From positions 3,679,001 through 3,743,000 of the forward strand of contig NZ_MEHJ01000001.1 in the NCBI RefSeq assembly GCF_001746415.1: DNA of 64,000 bases, in the 5' to 3' direction. The position numbers and the translations under genes were made by a program. Positions 8,669 through 16,846 of this stretch are shown here, in pieces. Origin of the DNA: Streptomyces agglomeratus. GTDB taxonomy: Bacteria; Actinomycetota; Actinomycetes; Streptomycetales; Streptomycetaceae. How positions within the stretch are numbered: the stretch's first letter is position 1; every line of letters starts with the position of its first letter. The notes under the pieces are model-generated. The model was given only the letters and a program-made list of their open reading frames with translations. It had not been told where the DNA came from and ran no database searches.

Positions 8669-9699
8669 GCCGCTGCCCCCTTCGTCCCGCTGATCCCCTT
8701 CGTCGTGCCGGGCTCACCCGCGCCGCCGGTCTCCCTCGTGAGGTGCAGGAAGACCTCGTCGAGCGTCGGCCTGCGCAGCGCGATGTCCTGCGCCTCGATC
8801 CCGGCCGCCTCCAGCGCCCGTACGGTCCCGGTCAGTGCCGCCATCCGGTCCGCCACCGGCGCGCTGATCCACCTCCGGTCCGCGTCCGTCTCCGCGTCAG
8901 GCCCCATCAGCGCGGCGGCCGCGCCCAGTTGCTGTGCGTCGTGCAGCACGACGTCGATCCGGTCTCCGCCGACCTTGCCCTTCAGCTCGTCCGGCGTGCC
9001 CTCGGCCACCGCCCGGCCCCGGTCTACGACCGTGATCCGGTCGGCCAGCTGATCGGCCTCCTCCAGGTACTGCGTCGTGAGCAGTACGGTCGTACCTCCT
9101 CCGACCAGCGACCGCACCGCGCCCCACACCTCCGCGCGCCCGCGCGGGTCGAGCCCGGTCGTCGGCTCGTCCAGGAACAGCACCTGCGGTTCGGTGATGA
9201 GCGAGGCCGCCAGGTCGAGCCGCCGCCGCATGCCTCCGCTGTACTTCCCGACCGCCTTGCGCCCCGCGTCCGCGAGCCCGAACCGCTCCAGGAGCTCGTC
9301 GGCCCGCGCGCCCGCCCGGCGCGCCCCCAGGTGGTACAGCCGGCCGAACATCTCCAGGTTCTGCCGCCCGCCCAGCTCCTCGTCCACCGCCGCGTGCTGC
9401 CCGAGCAGCCCGATCCGCCGCCGCACCTCGCCGGCCCGCGACCGTACGTCGAAGCCCGCCACCTCCACCCGCCCCGCGTCGTGCCGCAGGAGCGTCGCGA
9501 GGATCCGGACGATCGTGGTCTTTCCCGCGCCGTTGGGCCCCAGTAGGCCGTGTACCGTGCCGCGCCGCACCACCAGGTCGAGCCCGTCCAGCGCCCGCTT
9601 CTCCCCATAGCGCTTCTGCGCCCCTTCGACCACGATCGCCGCGTCGGCGTAATCGTGACCGCGACCGTGAGCGTGCCCGCGAGCGTCAGCCAATGCCAT
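8665..9699 (-). CDS. ABC transporter ATP-binding protein (DrrA-like daunorubicin resistance type)
   Basis: Protein of 344 residues. Walker A is GPNGAGKTT, the signature is [12 protein letters not shown], Walker B is [13 protein letters not shown], and the H-loop region is replaced by TTQYLEEAD as in DrrA-type exporters. The C-terminal [14 protein letters not shown] is characteristic of this subfamily. ATG at 9699 follows GGAGGAG. An 18-bp dyad in the promoter region and a PadR gene upstream suggest PadR repression that is relieved by an exported compound. The gene encodes the energising subunit of the exporter with the permease at 7877-8668. Confidence 0.92.
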   Translation of the reverse strand: MALADARGHAHGRGHDYADAAIVVEGAQKRYGEKRALDGLDLVVRRGTVHGLLGPNGAGKTTIVRILATLLRHDAGRVEVAGFDVRSRAGEVRRRIGLLGQHAAVDEELGGRQNLEMFGRLYHLGARRAGARADELLERFGLADAGRKAVGKYSGGMRRRLDLAASLITEPQVLFLDEPTTGLDPRGRAEVWGAVRSLVGGGTTVLLTTQYLEEADQLADRITVVDRGRAVAEGTPDELKGKVGGDRIDVVLHDAQQLGAAAALMGPDAETDADRRWISAPVADRMAALTGTVRALEAAGIEAQDIALRRPTLDEVFLHLTRETGGAGEPGTTKGISGTKGAAA

Positions 9700-9719
9700 C
9701 CATCTCCTCCGGAAACAAA

Positions 9720-9737
9720 GTAGTCAAACTTGACTAC
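9720..9737. promoter_or_regulatory. PadR-type operator upstream of the ABC operon
   Basis: GTAGTCAA-AC-TTGACTAC is a perfect 8-2-8 inverted repeat, 21 bases upstream of the ATPase start. A related GTCAAACTTGATTA (9769-9782) overlaps the padR stop codon. Similar sequence occurs upstream of padR itself, so this is probably where the PadR protein binds. Confidence 0.65.
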
Positions 9738-9779
9738 ATACCCAAAGCTAAACCCGCCCGGCCCATTCGTCAAACTTGA

Positions 9780-10397
9780 TTAGCCGCTGGCGAAGGGGTT
9801 TTCCTGGCCGTCCGCCAGCACCCCCACGAAGGGCTCACCCTCGCCCGCGAAGGTGTACGCGCCGCCCTCGATCCGGGCGATCAGACCGCGCGTCCACTCG
9901 GCCCCCGCGTCCGCCGAGTGGACCCACATGTTCATGATTTCGCCGATGTGACCGAGCGACTCAGGCCCTTCCTCCGGCGTGTAGTACTCGGTGACGGCCG
10001 ACCGCCACTTCTCCAGCCCCCGCACGCGCTTCCTGAGCAGCTCGACGGCCTCGGCCCGCTCCAGGTCGACGATGAAGCCGATCCCGGCCGACAGCACGTC
10101 CATCTTCTGGTCGTACGTCGTCAGCGCCTCGCGGAGCAGACCGAAGTACTCCCGCGTGCCCTCGTCCGTGACCTCGTACTCGGTCCTCGGCGGGCCGCCG
10201 GCCGTGCTCGGCGCGATCTCGTGAGCGTGCAGCAGCCCCTGCTTGGCCATCTGCTTGAGCGCGTGGTAGATCGACCCCGGCTTGGCGTTGGACCACTCGT
10301 GGGCGCCCCAGTACTCCAGGTCGTTGCGCACCTGGTAGCCGTGCGCGCGCCCGTGCTGACGGACGGCGCCGAGGACCAGCAGCCGGATCGCTGACAT
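9780..10397 (-). CDS. PadR family transcriptional regulator
   Basis: Protein of 205 residues. The N-terminal winged helix (IRLLVLGAVRQHGRAHGYQVRNDLE, then PGSIYHALKQMAKQGLL) is the PadR domain, followed by the wing EYEVTDEGTREYF and a C-terminal helical domain (about 95-180). PadR proteins repress efflux genes until a small ligand binds. The gene lies directly upstream of the ABC exporter on the same strand with about 80 bases between, and dyads of related sequence lie in front of both units, so regulation of the exporter and of itself is likely. It starts at ATG 10397 after GAAGGG and ends with a TAA stop, unusual in such GC-rich DNA. Confidence 0.88.
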   Translation of the reverse strand: MSAIRLLVLGAVRQHGRAHGYQVRNDLEYWGAHEWSNAKPGSIYHALKQMAKQGLLHAHEIAPSTAGGPPRTEYEVTDEGTREYFGLLREALTTYDQKMDVLSAGIGFIVDLERAEAVELLRKRVRGLEKWRSAVTEYYTPEEGPESLGHIGEIMNMWVHSADAGAEWTRGLIARIEGGAYTFAGEGEPFVGVLADGQENPFASG

Positions 10398-10409
10398 CGC
10401 CGCACCCTT

Positions 10410-10434
10410 CTACTCAACTTTGATCAGAGAGTAG
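10410..10434. promoter_or_regulatory. Putative PadR autoregulatory operator
   Basis: CTACTC-N13-GAGTAG, containing CAACTTTGATCA, lies 13-37 bases upstream of the padR start. Its core resembles the TAGTCAAACTTGACTA dyad in front of the exporter genes. Confidence 0.5.
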
Positions 10435-10482
10435 CGGGTGCGGACGACGGCAGAACCGGCACCTGTCGCGGCTGCCTACAGC

Positions 10483-11031
10483 TCAGCCCCAGGTCTCGCC
10501 GCGTTCCAGGGCCACCAGCTCGAAGGCGGTCTTTCCGTCCAGGCTCTCGCGGATGATGTCGGCGTGGCCGGAGTGCCGGGACATCTCGGTGATCAGCCGC
10601 AGCAGCAGCCAGCGCATCGACACGCGCTCCGAGTCCGGGAACCACGGCTCGTCCGGGAGCGGGAAGGTGTCGTCCAGGCTCGGCACGGACCGGATGAACT
10701 CCTCGGTCTGCCGCGCGACCTTCTCCCAGTACGCCAGCCGGTCCTCGACCGTCTCGTCCCCGACGAGCCGGAAGCACTCGTGCCAGTTCTCCTCCGTACG
10801 CTCCACCTCCGGCGCCACCTGCTGCGCCCGCGCGAGCCAGCTCTGCTCGACCTCGGCAGCGTGCTTGAGGAGCCCGGACAGCGACAGTTCGCTCGCGCTG
10901 GGCGTGGTGGCCGCCTGCTCGTCGGTGAGGCCGATCAGCGCCCTGCGGATACCGCCGCGCTCGGCGTCCAGGAAGGCCAGGAGGGCGCCGCGCTCGTCGC
11001 CGGGGGCCTCTGCGTTCACGTGTACGACCAT
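10483..11031 (-). CDS. DinB-fold protein (DUF664, putative mycothiol-dependent enzyme)
   Basis: Protein of 182 residues with a four-helix DinB/DUF664 fold. Candidate metal-ligand histidines lie in LLKHAAEVEQSW and EMSRHSGHADIIRE, the spacing expected for the family's three-His site. Actinobacterial members include mycothiol-dependent transferases and detoxification enzymes, but the substrate here is unknown. ATG at 11031 (MVVHVNAEAPG) is preferred over a reading from 11064 because AGAGGTGGAG precedes it. The gene stands alone upstream of padR. Confidence 0.75.
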   Translation of the reverse strand: MVVHVNAEAPGDERGALLAFLDAERGGIRRALIGLTDEQAATTPSASELSLSGLLKHAAEVEQSWLARAQQVAPEVERTEENWHECFRLVGDETVEDRLAYWEKVARQTEEFIRSVPSLDDTFPLPDEPWFPDSERVSMRWLLLRLITEMSRHSGHADIIRESLDGKTAFELVALERGETWG

Positions 11032-11113
11032 GATCTCCACCTCTTGTCGTCGCCGGACTGACAAGAACCACGGTATGAGCCCTTGCGGACAGCTTCTGTC
11101 CGCGACGCGACGG

Positions 11114-11177
11114 CCGACTCAGAACGGAAACTTCGTCCGCCCGTGCCGACTCAGAACGGGAACTTCGTCCGTCCGTG
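11114..11177. repeat. Tandem 32-bp duplication of the aldehyde dehydrogenase 3' end
   Basis: Positions 11114-11145 and 11146-11177 are nearly identical 32-bp units with two mismatches. The second contains the last codons and stop of the dehydrogenase; the first is an untranslated copy that would encode the same HGRTKFPF ending. Confidence 0.85.
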
Positions 11178-12608
11178 CTGCACCGAGATCCACTTCTGGG
11201 TGGTGAATGCCTCCACCGCCGAGTCCCCGTTGAGCCGCCCCATCCCCGACAGCTTCTCGCCGCCGAAGGCCACCTGCGGTTCGTCCTGGACGGTCGAGTC
11301 GTTGACGTGGATCATCCCGGTCTCGACGCGCTTCGCGAACCGCACGCCGCGCTCCAGGTTCCCCGTGTGGACCGCCCCGCTCAGCCCGTACTGGCTGTCG
11401 TTGGCCATCCGTACGGCCTCTTCCTCGCCGTCGAAGGGGATCAGCAGCACCACCGGGCCGAAGATCTCCTGCGTCAGGATCGTGGAGTCGGCCGACAGCC
11501 CGCTCAGTACGGTCGGCTCGACGAGATTGCCTCGCGTGGCGCCCCGTACGAGCGCGGTCGCGCCCTCGGCGAGCGCCTGCTCGACGAGGCCCGTCAGGGA
11601 GTCCGCCTGGAACGTGTTGATGACGGGGCCGATGTGGGTACGGGGGTCGGCCGGGTCGCCGGTCACCAGCGTCCGTACCTTCGCGACGAACTTCTCCGTG
11701 AACTCCGCCTCGACCGACCGGTCCACCAGGACCCGGTTGGCGGCCATGCAGACCTGCCCCTGGTACACGAAACGGCTGAAGACCGCCGCGTCGACGGCGT
11801 AGTCGATGTCCGCGTCGTCCAGGACGACCAGCGCGCTGTTGCCGCTCAGTTCGAGCACCGCGCGCTTGAAGTGGCTCGCGGCGACGGCGGCGACGTGCCG
11901 CCCCACCTTGTCCGAGCCGGCGAAGGAGATCACCTTCGGCACCCGGTGCTCTATTAGCGCGTCACCGACCTCCGCGATGTCGGTGACCAGCACGTTCAGC
12001 AGTCCTGCGGGCAGCCCCGCGTCCTCGAAGATCTTGGCTATCAGGCCGCCGCCGACGACCGGCGTGTTCTGGTTCGGCTTGATCACGACCGCGTTGCCCA
12101 GCGCGAGCGCCGGAGCGACCGACTTGAGCGTCACCAGGAAGGGGAAGTTGAAGGGGCTGATGACGCCGACGACACCGACCGGCAGCCGGTAGACGCGGTT
12201 CTCCTTGCCCTCCACGGGCGACGGCAGGATGCGCCCCTCGCCCCGCACGGCGGTCTGCGTCGCCTCGCGCAGGAACTCCTTGGCGAGATGGACCTCGTAC
12301 GACGCCTTCAGCCGCGTACCGCCGAGCTCGTCGATGATCGCCTCGGTGATCTCGTCCTCGCGGTCCTGCGTGATCCGAAGGGCGCGTTCGAGGACGTCCC
12401 TCCTGCGGTACGCGCTCGCCGCGGCCCAGGCCGGCTGCGCGCGCTCCGCCGCCAGATACGCCTCGTCGACCTCGTCCACCGAGGCGACCGTGATCGCGGC
12501 GAGCTTCTCCCCGTTGTACGGGTTGAAGTCGATGATGTCCCACGAGCCGCTGCCGGTCCGCCACTCGCCGTCGATGTACTGGTGGGCCAGGTCGGTGAAG
12601 AAGGACAT
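11151..12608 (-). CDS. Aldehyde dehydrogenase (benzaldehyde/vanillin dehydrogenase-like)
   Basis: Protein of 485 residues of the ALDH superfamily, oxidising an aldehyde to its acid with NAD(P)+. Key residues are Asn154 in SPFNFPF, Glu253 in LELSGN and catalytic Cys287 in GQVCMAANR. The C-terminal segment has MIHVNDSTVQDEPQVAFGG, a pattern of aromatic aldehyde dehydrogenases such as vanillin dehydrogenase; aromatic specificity is an inference. ATG at 12608 follows AAGGGA. A longer frame upstream exists but has no ribosome binding site. Its last codons are tandemly duplicated downstream of the stop. Confidence 0.9.
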   Translation of the reverse strand: MSFFTDLAHQYIDGEWRTGSGSWDIIDFNPYNGEKLAAITVASVDEVDEAYLAAERAQPAWAAASAYRRRDVLERALRITQDREDEITEAIIDELGGTRLKASYEVHLAKEFLREATQTAVRGEGRILPSPVEGKENRVYRLPVGVVGVISPFNFPFLVTLKSVAPALALGNAVVIKPNQNTPVVGGGLIAKIFEDAGLPAGLLNVLVTDIAEVGDALIEHRVPKVISFAGSDKVGRHVAAVAASHFKRAVLELSGNSALVVLDDADIDYAVDAAVFSRFVYQGQVCMAANRVLVDRSVEAEFTEKFVAKVRTLVTGDPADPRTHIGPVINTFQADSLTGLVEQALAEGATALVRGATRGNLVEPTVLSGLSADSTILTQEIFGPVVLLIPFDGEEEAVRMANDSQYGLSGAVHTGNLERGVRFAKRVETGMIHVNDSTVQDEPQVAFGGEKLSGMGRLNGDSAVEAFTTQKWISVQHGRTKFPF

Positions 12609-12671
12609 GCGATCCCTTACTGCAAGGTGTGCAGGTGCAGACTCCTGATAAAACGTCATTCTACTGGCCGG

Positions 12672-13535
12672 TTACGAGAGTTGGAGTAGACCACGGAGCA
12701 CATCCCTGGTCTCCGCCGCGCTCGGGCTGTCCTTCTGTAGCCGCTCCATCACCCGCTGGTACTGGGCGACCTCCTCGCGCTTGTCGAGGTAGAGCGCGCT
12801 GGTGAGCTGCTCCAGGTAGACGAGGTCCGAGAGATCCGACTCGGGGAATTGCAACATCGTGAACGCGCCGCTCTCGCCCGCGTGCCCGCCGAAGCTGAAC
12901 GGCATGACCTGGAGCGTGATGTTCGGCTGCTCGGAGACCTCTATGAGGTGCTGCAACTGCCCGCGCATGACGGCCCGGTCGCCGTACGGACGGCGCAGCG
13001 CGGCCTCGTCAAGCACGGCGTGGAAGTGCGGCGCGCGCTCGGACACGAGGACCTTCTGACGCTCCAGGCGCAGTGCCACCCGGCGGTCGATCTCGGCCGC
13101 GCTCGCGTGCGGCATGCCGCGGGAGACGACGGCGTGCGCGTAGCTCTCGGTCTGCAACAGCCCGTGCACGAACTGGACTTCGTAGATCCGGATGAGGGAG
13201 GCGGCACCCTCCAGTCCGATGTACGTCTGGAACCAGCCGGGCAGCACATCTCCGTAACTGTGCCACCAGCCCGCCACGTTGGCCTCCCGGGCCAGGCTCA
13301 GCAGCGACTCGCGCTCCGCCTGGTCCGTGACGCCGTAGAGGGTCAGCAGGTCCGCGACGTCCCTGGCCTTGAAGCTCACCCGTCCCAACTCCATGCGGCT
13401 GATCTTCGATTCGGATGCTCGGATCGAGTAGCCGGCCGCTTCGCGGGTGACCCCACGCGACTCACGCAGCCGCCTGAGCTGGGATCCCAGCAGAATGCGC
13501 CGCACCACGGAGCCGCTCGACTCGCCTGCGGTCAC
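12672..13535 (-). CDS. Helix-turn-helix regulator with DUF5753 domain (WhiJ-like)
   Basis: Protein of 287 residues. The N-terminal XRE helix-turn-helix (GSQLRRLRESRGVTREAAGYS, ending about residue 75) is followed by a DUF5753 domain with the typical RIYEVQFVHGLLQTESYAHAV, PYGDRAVMRGQLQHL and LPFxxG-like VMPFSFGGHAG segments. This is the architecture of WhiJ-type regulators, which in Streptomyces usually neighbour a DUF397 gene and an ATP-binding protein gene; both are present here within 1.3 kb. The DUF397 protein is thought to modulate DNA binding by the regulator. GTG at 13535 is the start. It is divergent from the ATP-binding gene, with a 342-bp gap between them. Confidence 0.88.
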   Translation of the reverse strand: MTAGESSGSVVRRILLGSQLRRLRESRGVTREAAGYSIRASESKISRMELGRVSFKARDVADLLTLYGVTDQAERESLLSLAREANVAGWWHSYGDVLPGWFQTYIGLEGAASLIRIYEVQFVHGLLQTESYAHAVVSRGMPHASAAEIDRRVALRLERQKVLVSERAPHFHAVLDEAALRRPYGDRAVMRGQLQHLIEVSEQPNITLQVMPFSFGGHAGESGAFTMLQFPESDLSDLVYLEQLTSALYLDKREEVAQYQRVMERLQKDSPSAAETRDVLRGLLQLS

Positions 13536-13877
13536 CTCTCCAGCCCTCCCCAGTCCGACAGTTCATCAGCGGAGCGACCTCCCCCAGGTGCCCGAGAGCC
13601 GCAGTCTGCCATTAAAACGCTTCAGCCCGTACTCATCCGATTACGGAAATGGCAAGAGCTGTACAAGACACCAAAAGAGGTGCCCGGGAGAAATGCGCAA
13701 GAAACGGCACGGGGTCGGACAGGTCCGGCGCGTGCACGTGCATCTGCCCTTGCATCTGCCGTACGCATTCGGAACCATGGTCCGCGCGCACCTGCATGCT
13801 CTTTCGTGCTGTCGCCGTACTACCGCCGCATCGCTACCGCTGTATCGCAACGACCGCGAATCCCGGGAGTGCCTCGC
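13536..13877. other. Non-coding divergent region
   Basis: A 342-bp gap between the divergent DUF5753 regulator and the ATP-binding gene. It is less GC-rich than its surroundings and holds one copy of a 27-bp element (13730-13756). That copy contains the palindrome TGCACGTGCA and begins a direct repeat of TGCATCTGCC. No gene is supported here. Confidence 0.6.
13730..13756 (+). promoter_or_regulatory. 27-bp module element, copy 1
   Basis: This sequence matches the reverse complement of 14888-14914 at 26 of 27 positions. Both copies have the same orientation relative to the gene they precede: here the ATP-binding gene 121 bases downstream, there the DUF397 gene. It contains the palindrome TGCACGTGCA and is a candidate operator or shared promoter element. 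Confidence 0.65.
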
Positions 13878-14387
13878 ATGGGGACGAATGGATCGACCGT
13901 GCTCGAGCCGTTCGAGCCGTTAAGACAGGGCCTTCCACCCATCGACCCTGCCGCGGTCTCCAGCTCGGCCTCCTGCGCGCTGCCTCCCCGGTACGAAGCC
14001 GTTCGCGGCGCCCGCCAGTTCACCAAGTCGACGCTGGCCCAGTGGGAGCTCGGCGAGTGCTTCGACGACGTGGCACTGGTCGTCTCCGAGCTCGTCACAA
14101 ACGCGCTGCGGCACGCGCTCCCGTCCGACACCCCGCGCACGGCGGAACAGGACCCTCCCGTACGGCTCCATCTGATGCGCTGGACCTCGCGTCTGGTGTG
14201 CGCGGTGCGCGACCCCAGCCACGAGAGCCCGGTGACACGGGAGGCCGACGACTTCTCCGCCGAGTCCGGACGTGGCTTGTTTCTGGTGGATTCGTTCAGC
14301 GACAGCTGGGGATGGCACCCGCTCGCCGGGACCCTGCACGGCAAGGTCGTATGGGCGCTGTTCCGGATCGGGGCCGAGCAGCAGTAG
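13878..14387 (+). CDS. ATP-binding protein (anti-sigma/HATPase-type, WhiJ-module partner)
   Basis: Protein of 169 residues with a single HATPase_c domain. The N-box is LVVSELVTNALRHA and the later ESGRGLFLVDSFSDSWGW is the G-box region typical of Streptomyces serine-kinase-like regulatory proteins. The start MGTNGSTVLEP matches the common start of this family, and CGGGAG lies eight bases upstream of ATG 13878. Such proteins accompany WhiJ/DUF397 pairs and are thought to act in developmental control; the phosphorylation partner is unknown. It is transcribed away from the regulator gene and carries one copy of the 27-bp element upstream. Confidence 0.85.
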   Translation: MGTNGSTVLEPFEPLRQGLPPIDPAAVSSSASCALPPRYEAVRGARQFTKSTLAQWELGECFDDVALVVSELVTNALRHALPSDTPRTAEQDPPVRLHLMRWTSRLVCAVRDPSHESPVTREADDFSAESGRGLFLVDSFSDSWGWHPLAGTLHGKVVWALFRIGAEQQ

Positions 14388-14477
14388 TAGTGGTAGTAGC
14401 CGTTGGCGGGAGTGGCAGTGCGTAGCGGGGGACCGACGCACGGCAAGGCGGCGGACCGTTTCCTTCGGTCGGCGCTG

Positions 14478-14590
14478 TTCCGGTCGGCCTGATCCGGTCG
14501 GCCTGGACCCGGCCTGCCTGAACCGGTCGGTATGGACCCGGTCTGCCTGATCCGGTCGGTATGGACCCGGCCTGCGTGATCCGGTCAGCC
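14478..14590. repeat. 29-bp tandem repeat array between ATP-binding and DUF397 genes
   Basis: Three consecutive 29-bp units (14493-14521, 14522-14550, 14551-14579) of the form NCCGGTCGG-N2-TGGACCCGG-N-CTGC-N-TGA are flanked by partial copies at 14478-14492 and from 14580. The array lies between the convergent stops and just reaches the DUF397 gene end. Confidence 0.85.
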
Positions 14591-14827
14591 GCCGGCTGTC
14601 AGGTGGTCGAACTCGCCGTCCTTGATACCGAGCAGCATCGCCTCGATCTCGGCGGGCGTGTAGACCAGGGCGGGCCCCTCGGGGTGCCGCGAATTGCGGA
14701 CTGCCACATTCCCGCCCGGCAATTTGGCAAACTCCACACAGGACCCCTGCGAGTTGCTGTGCCTGCTCTTCTGCCAGACCACCCCGTGGAGCTCTGTGGC
14801 CGCCATGCCGTTGTACGCGTGGTGCAC
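14585..14827 (-). CDS. DUF397 domain protein
   Basis: Protein of 80 residues consisting of one DUF397 domain: WQKSRHSNSQGSCVEFAKL, then VAVRNSRHPEGPALVYTPAE and DGEFDHL. DUF397 proteins are small partners of DUF5753 helix-turn-helix regulators in actinomycetes. GTG at 14827 is chosen because GGGAG sits six bases upstream and relatives start with a similar segment; an internal ATG at 14806 is possible. It carries the second copy of the 27-bp element upstream, in the same relative orientation as the copy in front of the ATP-binding gene. Confidence 0.9.
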   Translation of the reverse strand: MHHAYNGMAATELHGVVWQKSRHSNSQGSCVEFAKLPGGNVAVRNSRHPEGPALVYTPAEIEAMLLGIKDGEFDHLTAGG

Positions 14828-14887
14828 AGGTCGCTCCCGGAAAGTGCAGATGTCAACTGCCCCGGATCATAGCTTTGTTCACTTGCT

Positions 14888-14914
14888 GATGCATGGGCAG
14901 ATGCACGTGCACGC
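14888..14914 (-). promoter_or_regulatory. 27-bp module element, copy 2
   Basis: Reads toward the DUF397 gene on the minus strand and ends 60 bases from its start codon. It matches copy 1 at 13730-13756 in 26 of 27 positions. A likely common binding site for the module's regulator. Confidence 0.65.
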
Positions 14915-14944
14915 GGGGTGCCCCCTCGGTTACAGAACTCCGGA

Positions 14945-15190
14945 TCAGCGCGAGGAGTACGGCAACAGGGCCATCTCCCTGGCGTTCTTGACGGCGCGGG
15001 TCAGCTGTCGCTGCTGCTGCGCCGAGACCCTTGTCACACGACGGCTGCGGATCTTCCCGCGATCCGAAATGAATTTACGCAGGAGATCGGTGTCCTTGTA
15101 GTCAATGTACGTAATCTTCGCCTCGTCCAGCGGATTGGGACGGGACTTGAGGGCCTTACGCGGGTCTTTACCCCGGGACAGGCGGGACAT
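14945..15190 (-). CDS. rpsR: Zinc-independent 30S ribosomal protein bS18
   Basis: Protein of 81 residues, a bS18 paralogue: [22 protein letters not shown], then [29 protein letters not shown]. It has no cysteines, so it lacks the zinc-binding ribbon of the housekeeping form and would replace it when zinc is scarce. ATG at 15190 is used because GGAGG lies four bases upstream; ATG at 15193 would be too close. The start shares one base with the stop of the CobW-like gene (TGATG), indicating coupling. It is last in the minus-strand half of the Zur-type cluster. Confidence 0.92.
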   Translation of the reverse strand: MSRLSRGKDPRKALKSRPNPLDEAKITYIDYKDTDLLRKFISDRGKIRSRRVTRVSAQQQRQLTRAVKNAREMALLPYSSR

Positions 15191-16338
15191 CATGCCTCCA
15201 GAAGAGAATCAAATGCGGACGGCAGGCGCTTCCACGCATCGCGCCCCGCCGCGTATTCGGCATCGGTCAACAAGCAGGATTCGAGGAGCTCTTCGAGCCC
15301 GCCCCGGTCGAGTCCCGGCGAGGTGAAGACGAGGTGCTGGCAGCAGTCCCCGTGCTCGGGGTGCCAGTCGAGCGCGGCCGCGGCCCTGCGTACGGGCGGG
15401 ACCATCTCCCACGCCGCGTCCGGCAGCGACGCCAGCCACGGCCCCGCGCTCTCCACGCACAGCGCGCCGCCCGCCGCGTCCCAGGCCATCAGCGTGTCCG
15501 GGCGGTCCGCGAGCCAGAAGCGGCCCCGGCTGCGGGCGGCCGCGCAGGTCAGGTCCTCCAGCGCCGCGTACAGCCGTTCCGGATGGAAGGGGCGGTTCCG
15601 GTGCCAGACCAGCGTGCCGACGCCCTTGTCGTCCGCGTCCTGCGGAAGGAGCGCGCAGGCCGGGTGCTGACGGGCCGCCGCCGCCTCGATGTCGAAGCCC
15701 GCGAATGCCGCCTCGGCCAGCTCGCCCGAGGCCGCCCGGATCCTGCGGGCCGTCGGGTGCAGCTGGGCGAGCAGCGCCTCGTCCTGCTCGTCCGCCTCCT
15801 CACTGTCCACCACCGCGAGGACCGGGGCGTACTCCAGCTGGCGTGCCCAGGTGTCCGCGACCGTCCGCTGATCCGTCGCCGCCGCGGCCAGTCCGGCCTC
15901 CGCCAGGTCGTCGCCGCAGCCGAGGTACGGCAGGAGCAGCGCCGGGTCGACCGCCGTCATGACGGCGGTCAGGTCGAGTACGTCCCCGCCGTGCGCGACG
16001 ACGACCTCGGCCATCGCCCTGGGCTCGACCGAGTCCCACAGTTCGACGACCGCGAGGCGGGTGAGCCCGCTGCCGGCCAGCCGCTCCAGCTCCGGCACGA
16101 GATCTTCGCGCAGCGCGCAGCACGCGCAGTCGTTGACCAGGGGCGCGTCGCCGGACGCGCTTTCGCCGAGGGTGTCGCGGACGGTACGGCGTACCGTCCC
16201 TTCGGCCGCGGTGGAGAGGTCGTGGTGCACGGCCACGCTGCCGGGAACCCGGCGCAGGAGCTGCTCCACGACCTCCTTGCGGGCATCGGAGTGCAGCCCG
16301 CCGACGATGACGACGGGCAGCTTTCCCTTCGCGGCCAC
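15190..16338 (-). CDS. CobW/COG0523-like protein with degenerate P-loop
   Basis: Protein of 382 residues. The N-terminal domain keeps the CobW CxCC motif ([12 protein letters not shown], Cys71-Cys74) and a strand LPVVIVGG, but the usual GxxGxGKTT nucleotide-binding loop is replaced by [11 protein letters not shown]. The C-terminal half has CobW_C features, including [11 protein letters not shown] and RFWLADRP, and a [14 protein letters not shown] segment. COG0523 proteins deliver zinc or related metals to target proteins. The context of zinc-free ribosomal genes and a Zur-like site suggests a zinc-starvation role. GTG at 16338 overlaps the stop of rpmE2 by one base (TAGTG), which fixes the start. 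Confidence 0.8.
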   Translation of the reverse strand: MAAKGKLPVVIVGGLHSDARKEVVEQLLRRVPGSVAVHHDLSTAAEGTVRRTVRDTLGESASGDAPLVNDCACCALREDLVPELERLAGSGLTRLAVVELWDSVEPRAMAEVVVAHGGDVLDLTAVMTAVDPALLLPYLGCGDDLAEAGLAAAATDQRTVADTWARQLEYAPVLAVVDSEEADEQDEALLAQLHPTARRIRAASGELAEAAFAGFDIEAAAARQHPACALLPQDADDKGVGTLVWHRNRPFHPERLYAALEDLTCAAARSRGRFWLADRPDTLMAWDAAGGALCVESAGPWLASLPDAAWEMVPPVRRAAAALDWHPEHGDCCQHLVFTSPGLDRGGLEELLESCLLTDAEYAAGRDAWKRLPSAFDSLLEA

Positions 16339-16583
16339 TACTTCGCTCCGTAGCGGCGCTCGAAGCGCTCCACGCGGCCCGCCGTGTCCAGGACCCGCGC
16401 CGTGCCCGTGTAGAAGGGGTGGCTCTGCGAGGAGATCTCGACGTCGACGACGGGGTACGTGCGGCCGTCCTCCCACTCCAGCGTCTTGTCGCTGGTCATG
16501 GTGGAGCGGGTGAGGAAGGCGAAGCCGCCGGCCTTGTCGCGGAAGACGACGGGGCCGTACGACGGGTGGATTCCGGGCTTCAT
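16338..16583 (-). CDS. rpmE2: 50S ribosomal protein bL31 type B (zinc-independent)
   Basis: Protein of 81 residues, type B L31: [20 protein letters not shown], then [29 protein letters not shown]. It lacks the CxxC zinc motif of L31 type A. During zinc limitation such paralogues displace the zinc form and free its metal. It lies between rpmG and the CobW-like gene and overlaps the latter at its stop. It starts at ATG 16583. Confidence 0.95.
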   Translation of the reverse strand: MKPGIHPSYGPVVFRDKAGGFAFLTRSTMTSDKTLEWEDGRTYPVVDVEISSQSHPFYTGTARVLDTAGRVERFERRYGAK

Positions 16584-16669
16584 GGAGTGATGCCCCCTTC
16601 TGCTGTGGCTTGTGTGCCGGCTTCTGCTGCGGCTTCGGATGTGACCTGCGGTGCGACTCGCGGTCCCGG

Positions 16670-16834
16670 TCAGCGCTCTTCGCGGAAGTCGACGTGCCTG
16701 CGGGCAATCGGGTCGAACTTGCGGAGCGTCATGCGGTCGGGGTCGTTCCGGCGGTTTTTGCGGGTCACGTACGTGTAGCCGGTCCCCGCCGTGGACCTGA
16801 GCTTGATGATCGGGCGGACTTCGTTGCGTGCCAT
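16670..16834 (-). CDS. rpmG: Zinc-independent 50S ribosomal protein bL33
   Basis: Protein of 54 residues: [34 protein letters not shown], then [18 protein letters not shown]. It has no cysteine and so is the zinc-free paralogue. ATG at 16834 lies 13 bases from a Zur-like dyad, making it the first gene of the leftward operon rpmG-rpmE2-cobW-rpsR. Confidence 0.95.
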   Translation of the reverse strand: MARNEVRPIIKLRSTAGTGYTYVTRKNRRNDPDRMTLRKFDPIARRHVDFREER

Positions 16835-16846
16835 GTGGTTAGTATA

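Noticed and set aside
12849..14387. A 512-codon frame running from within the DUF5753 gene into the ATP-binding gene
   Set aside because: The first 340 codons are antisense to the regulator or non-coding; the real gene begins at ATG 13878, with a ribosome binding site and the family start.
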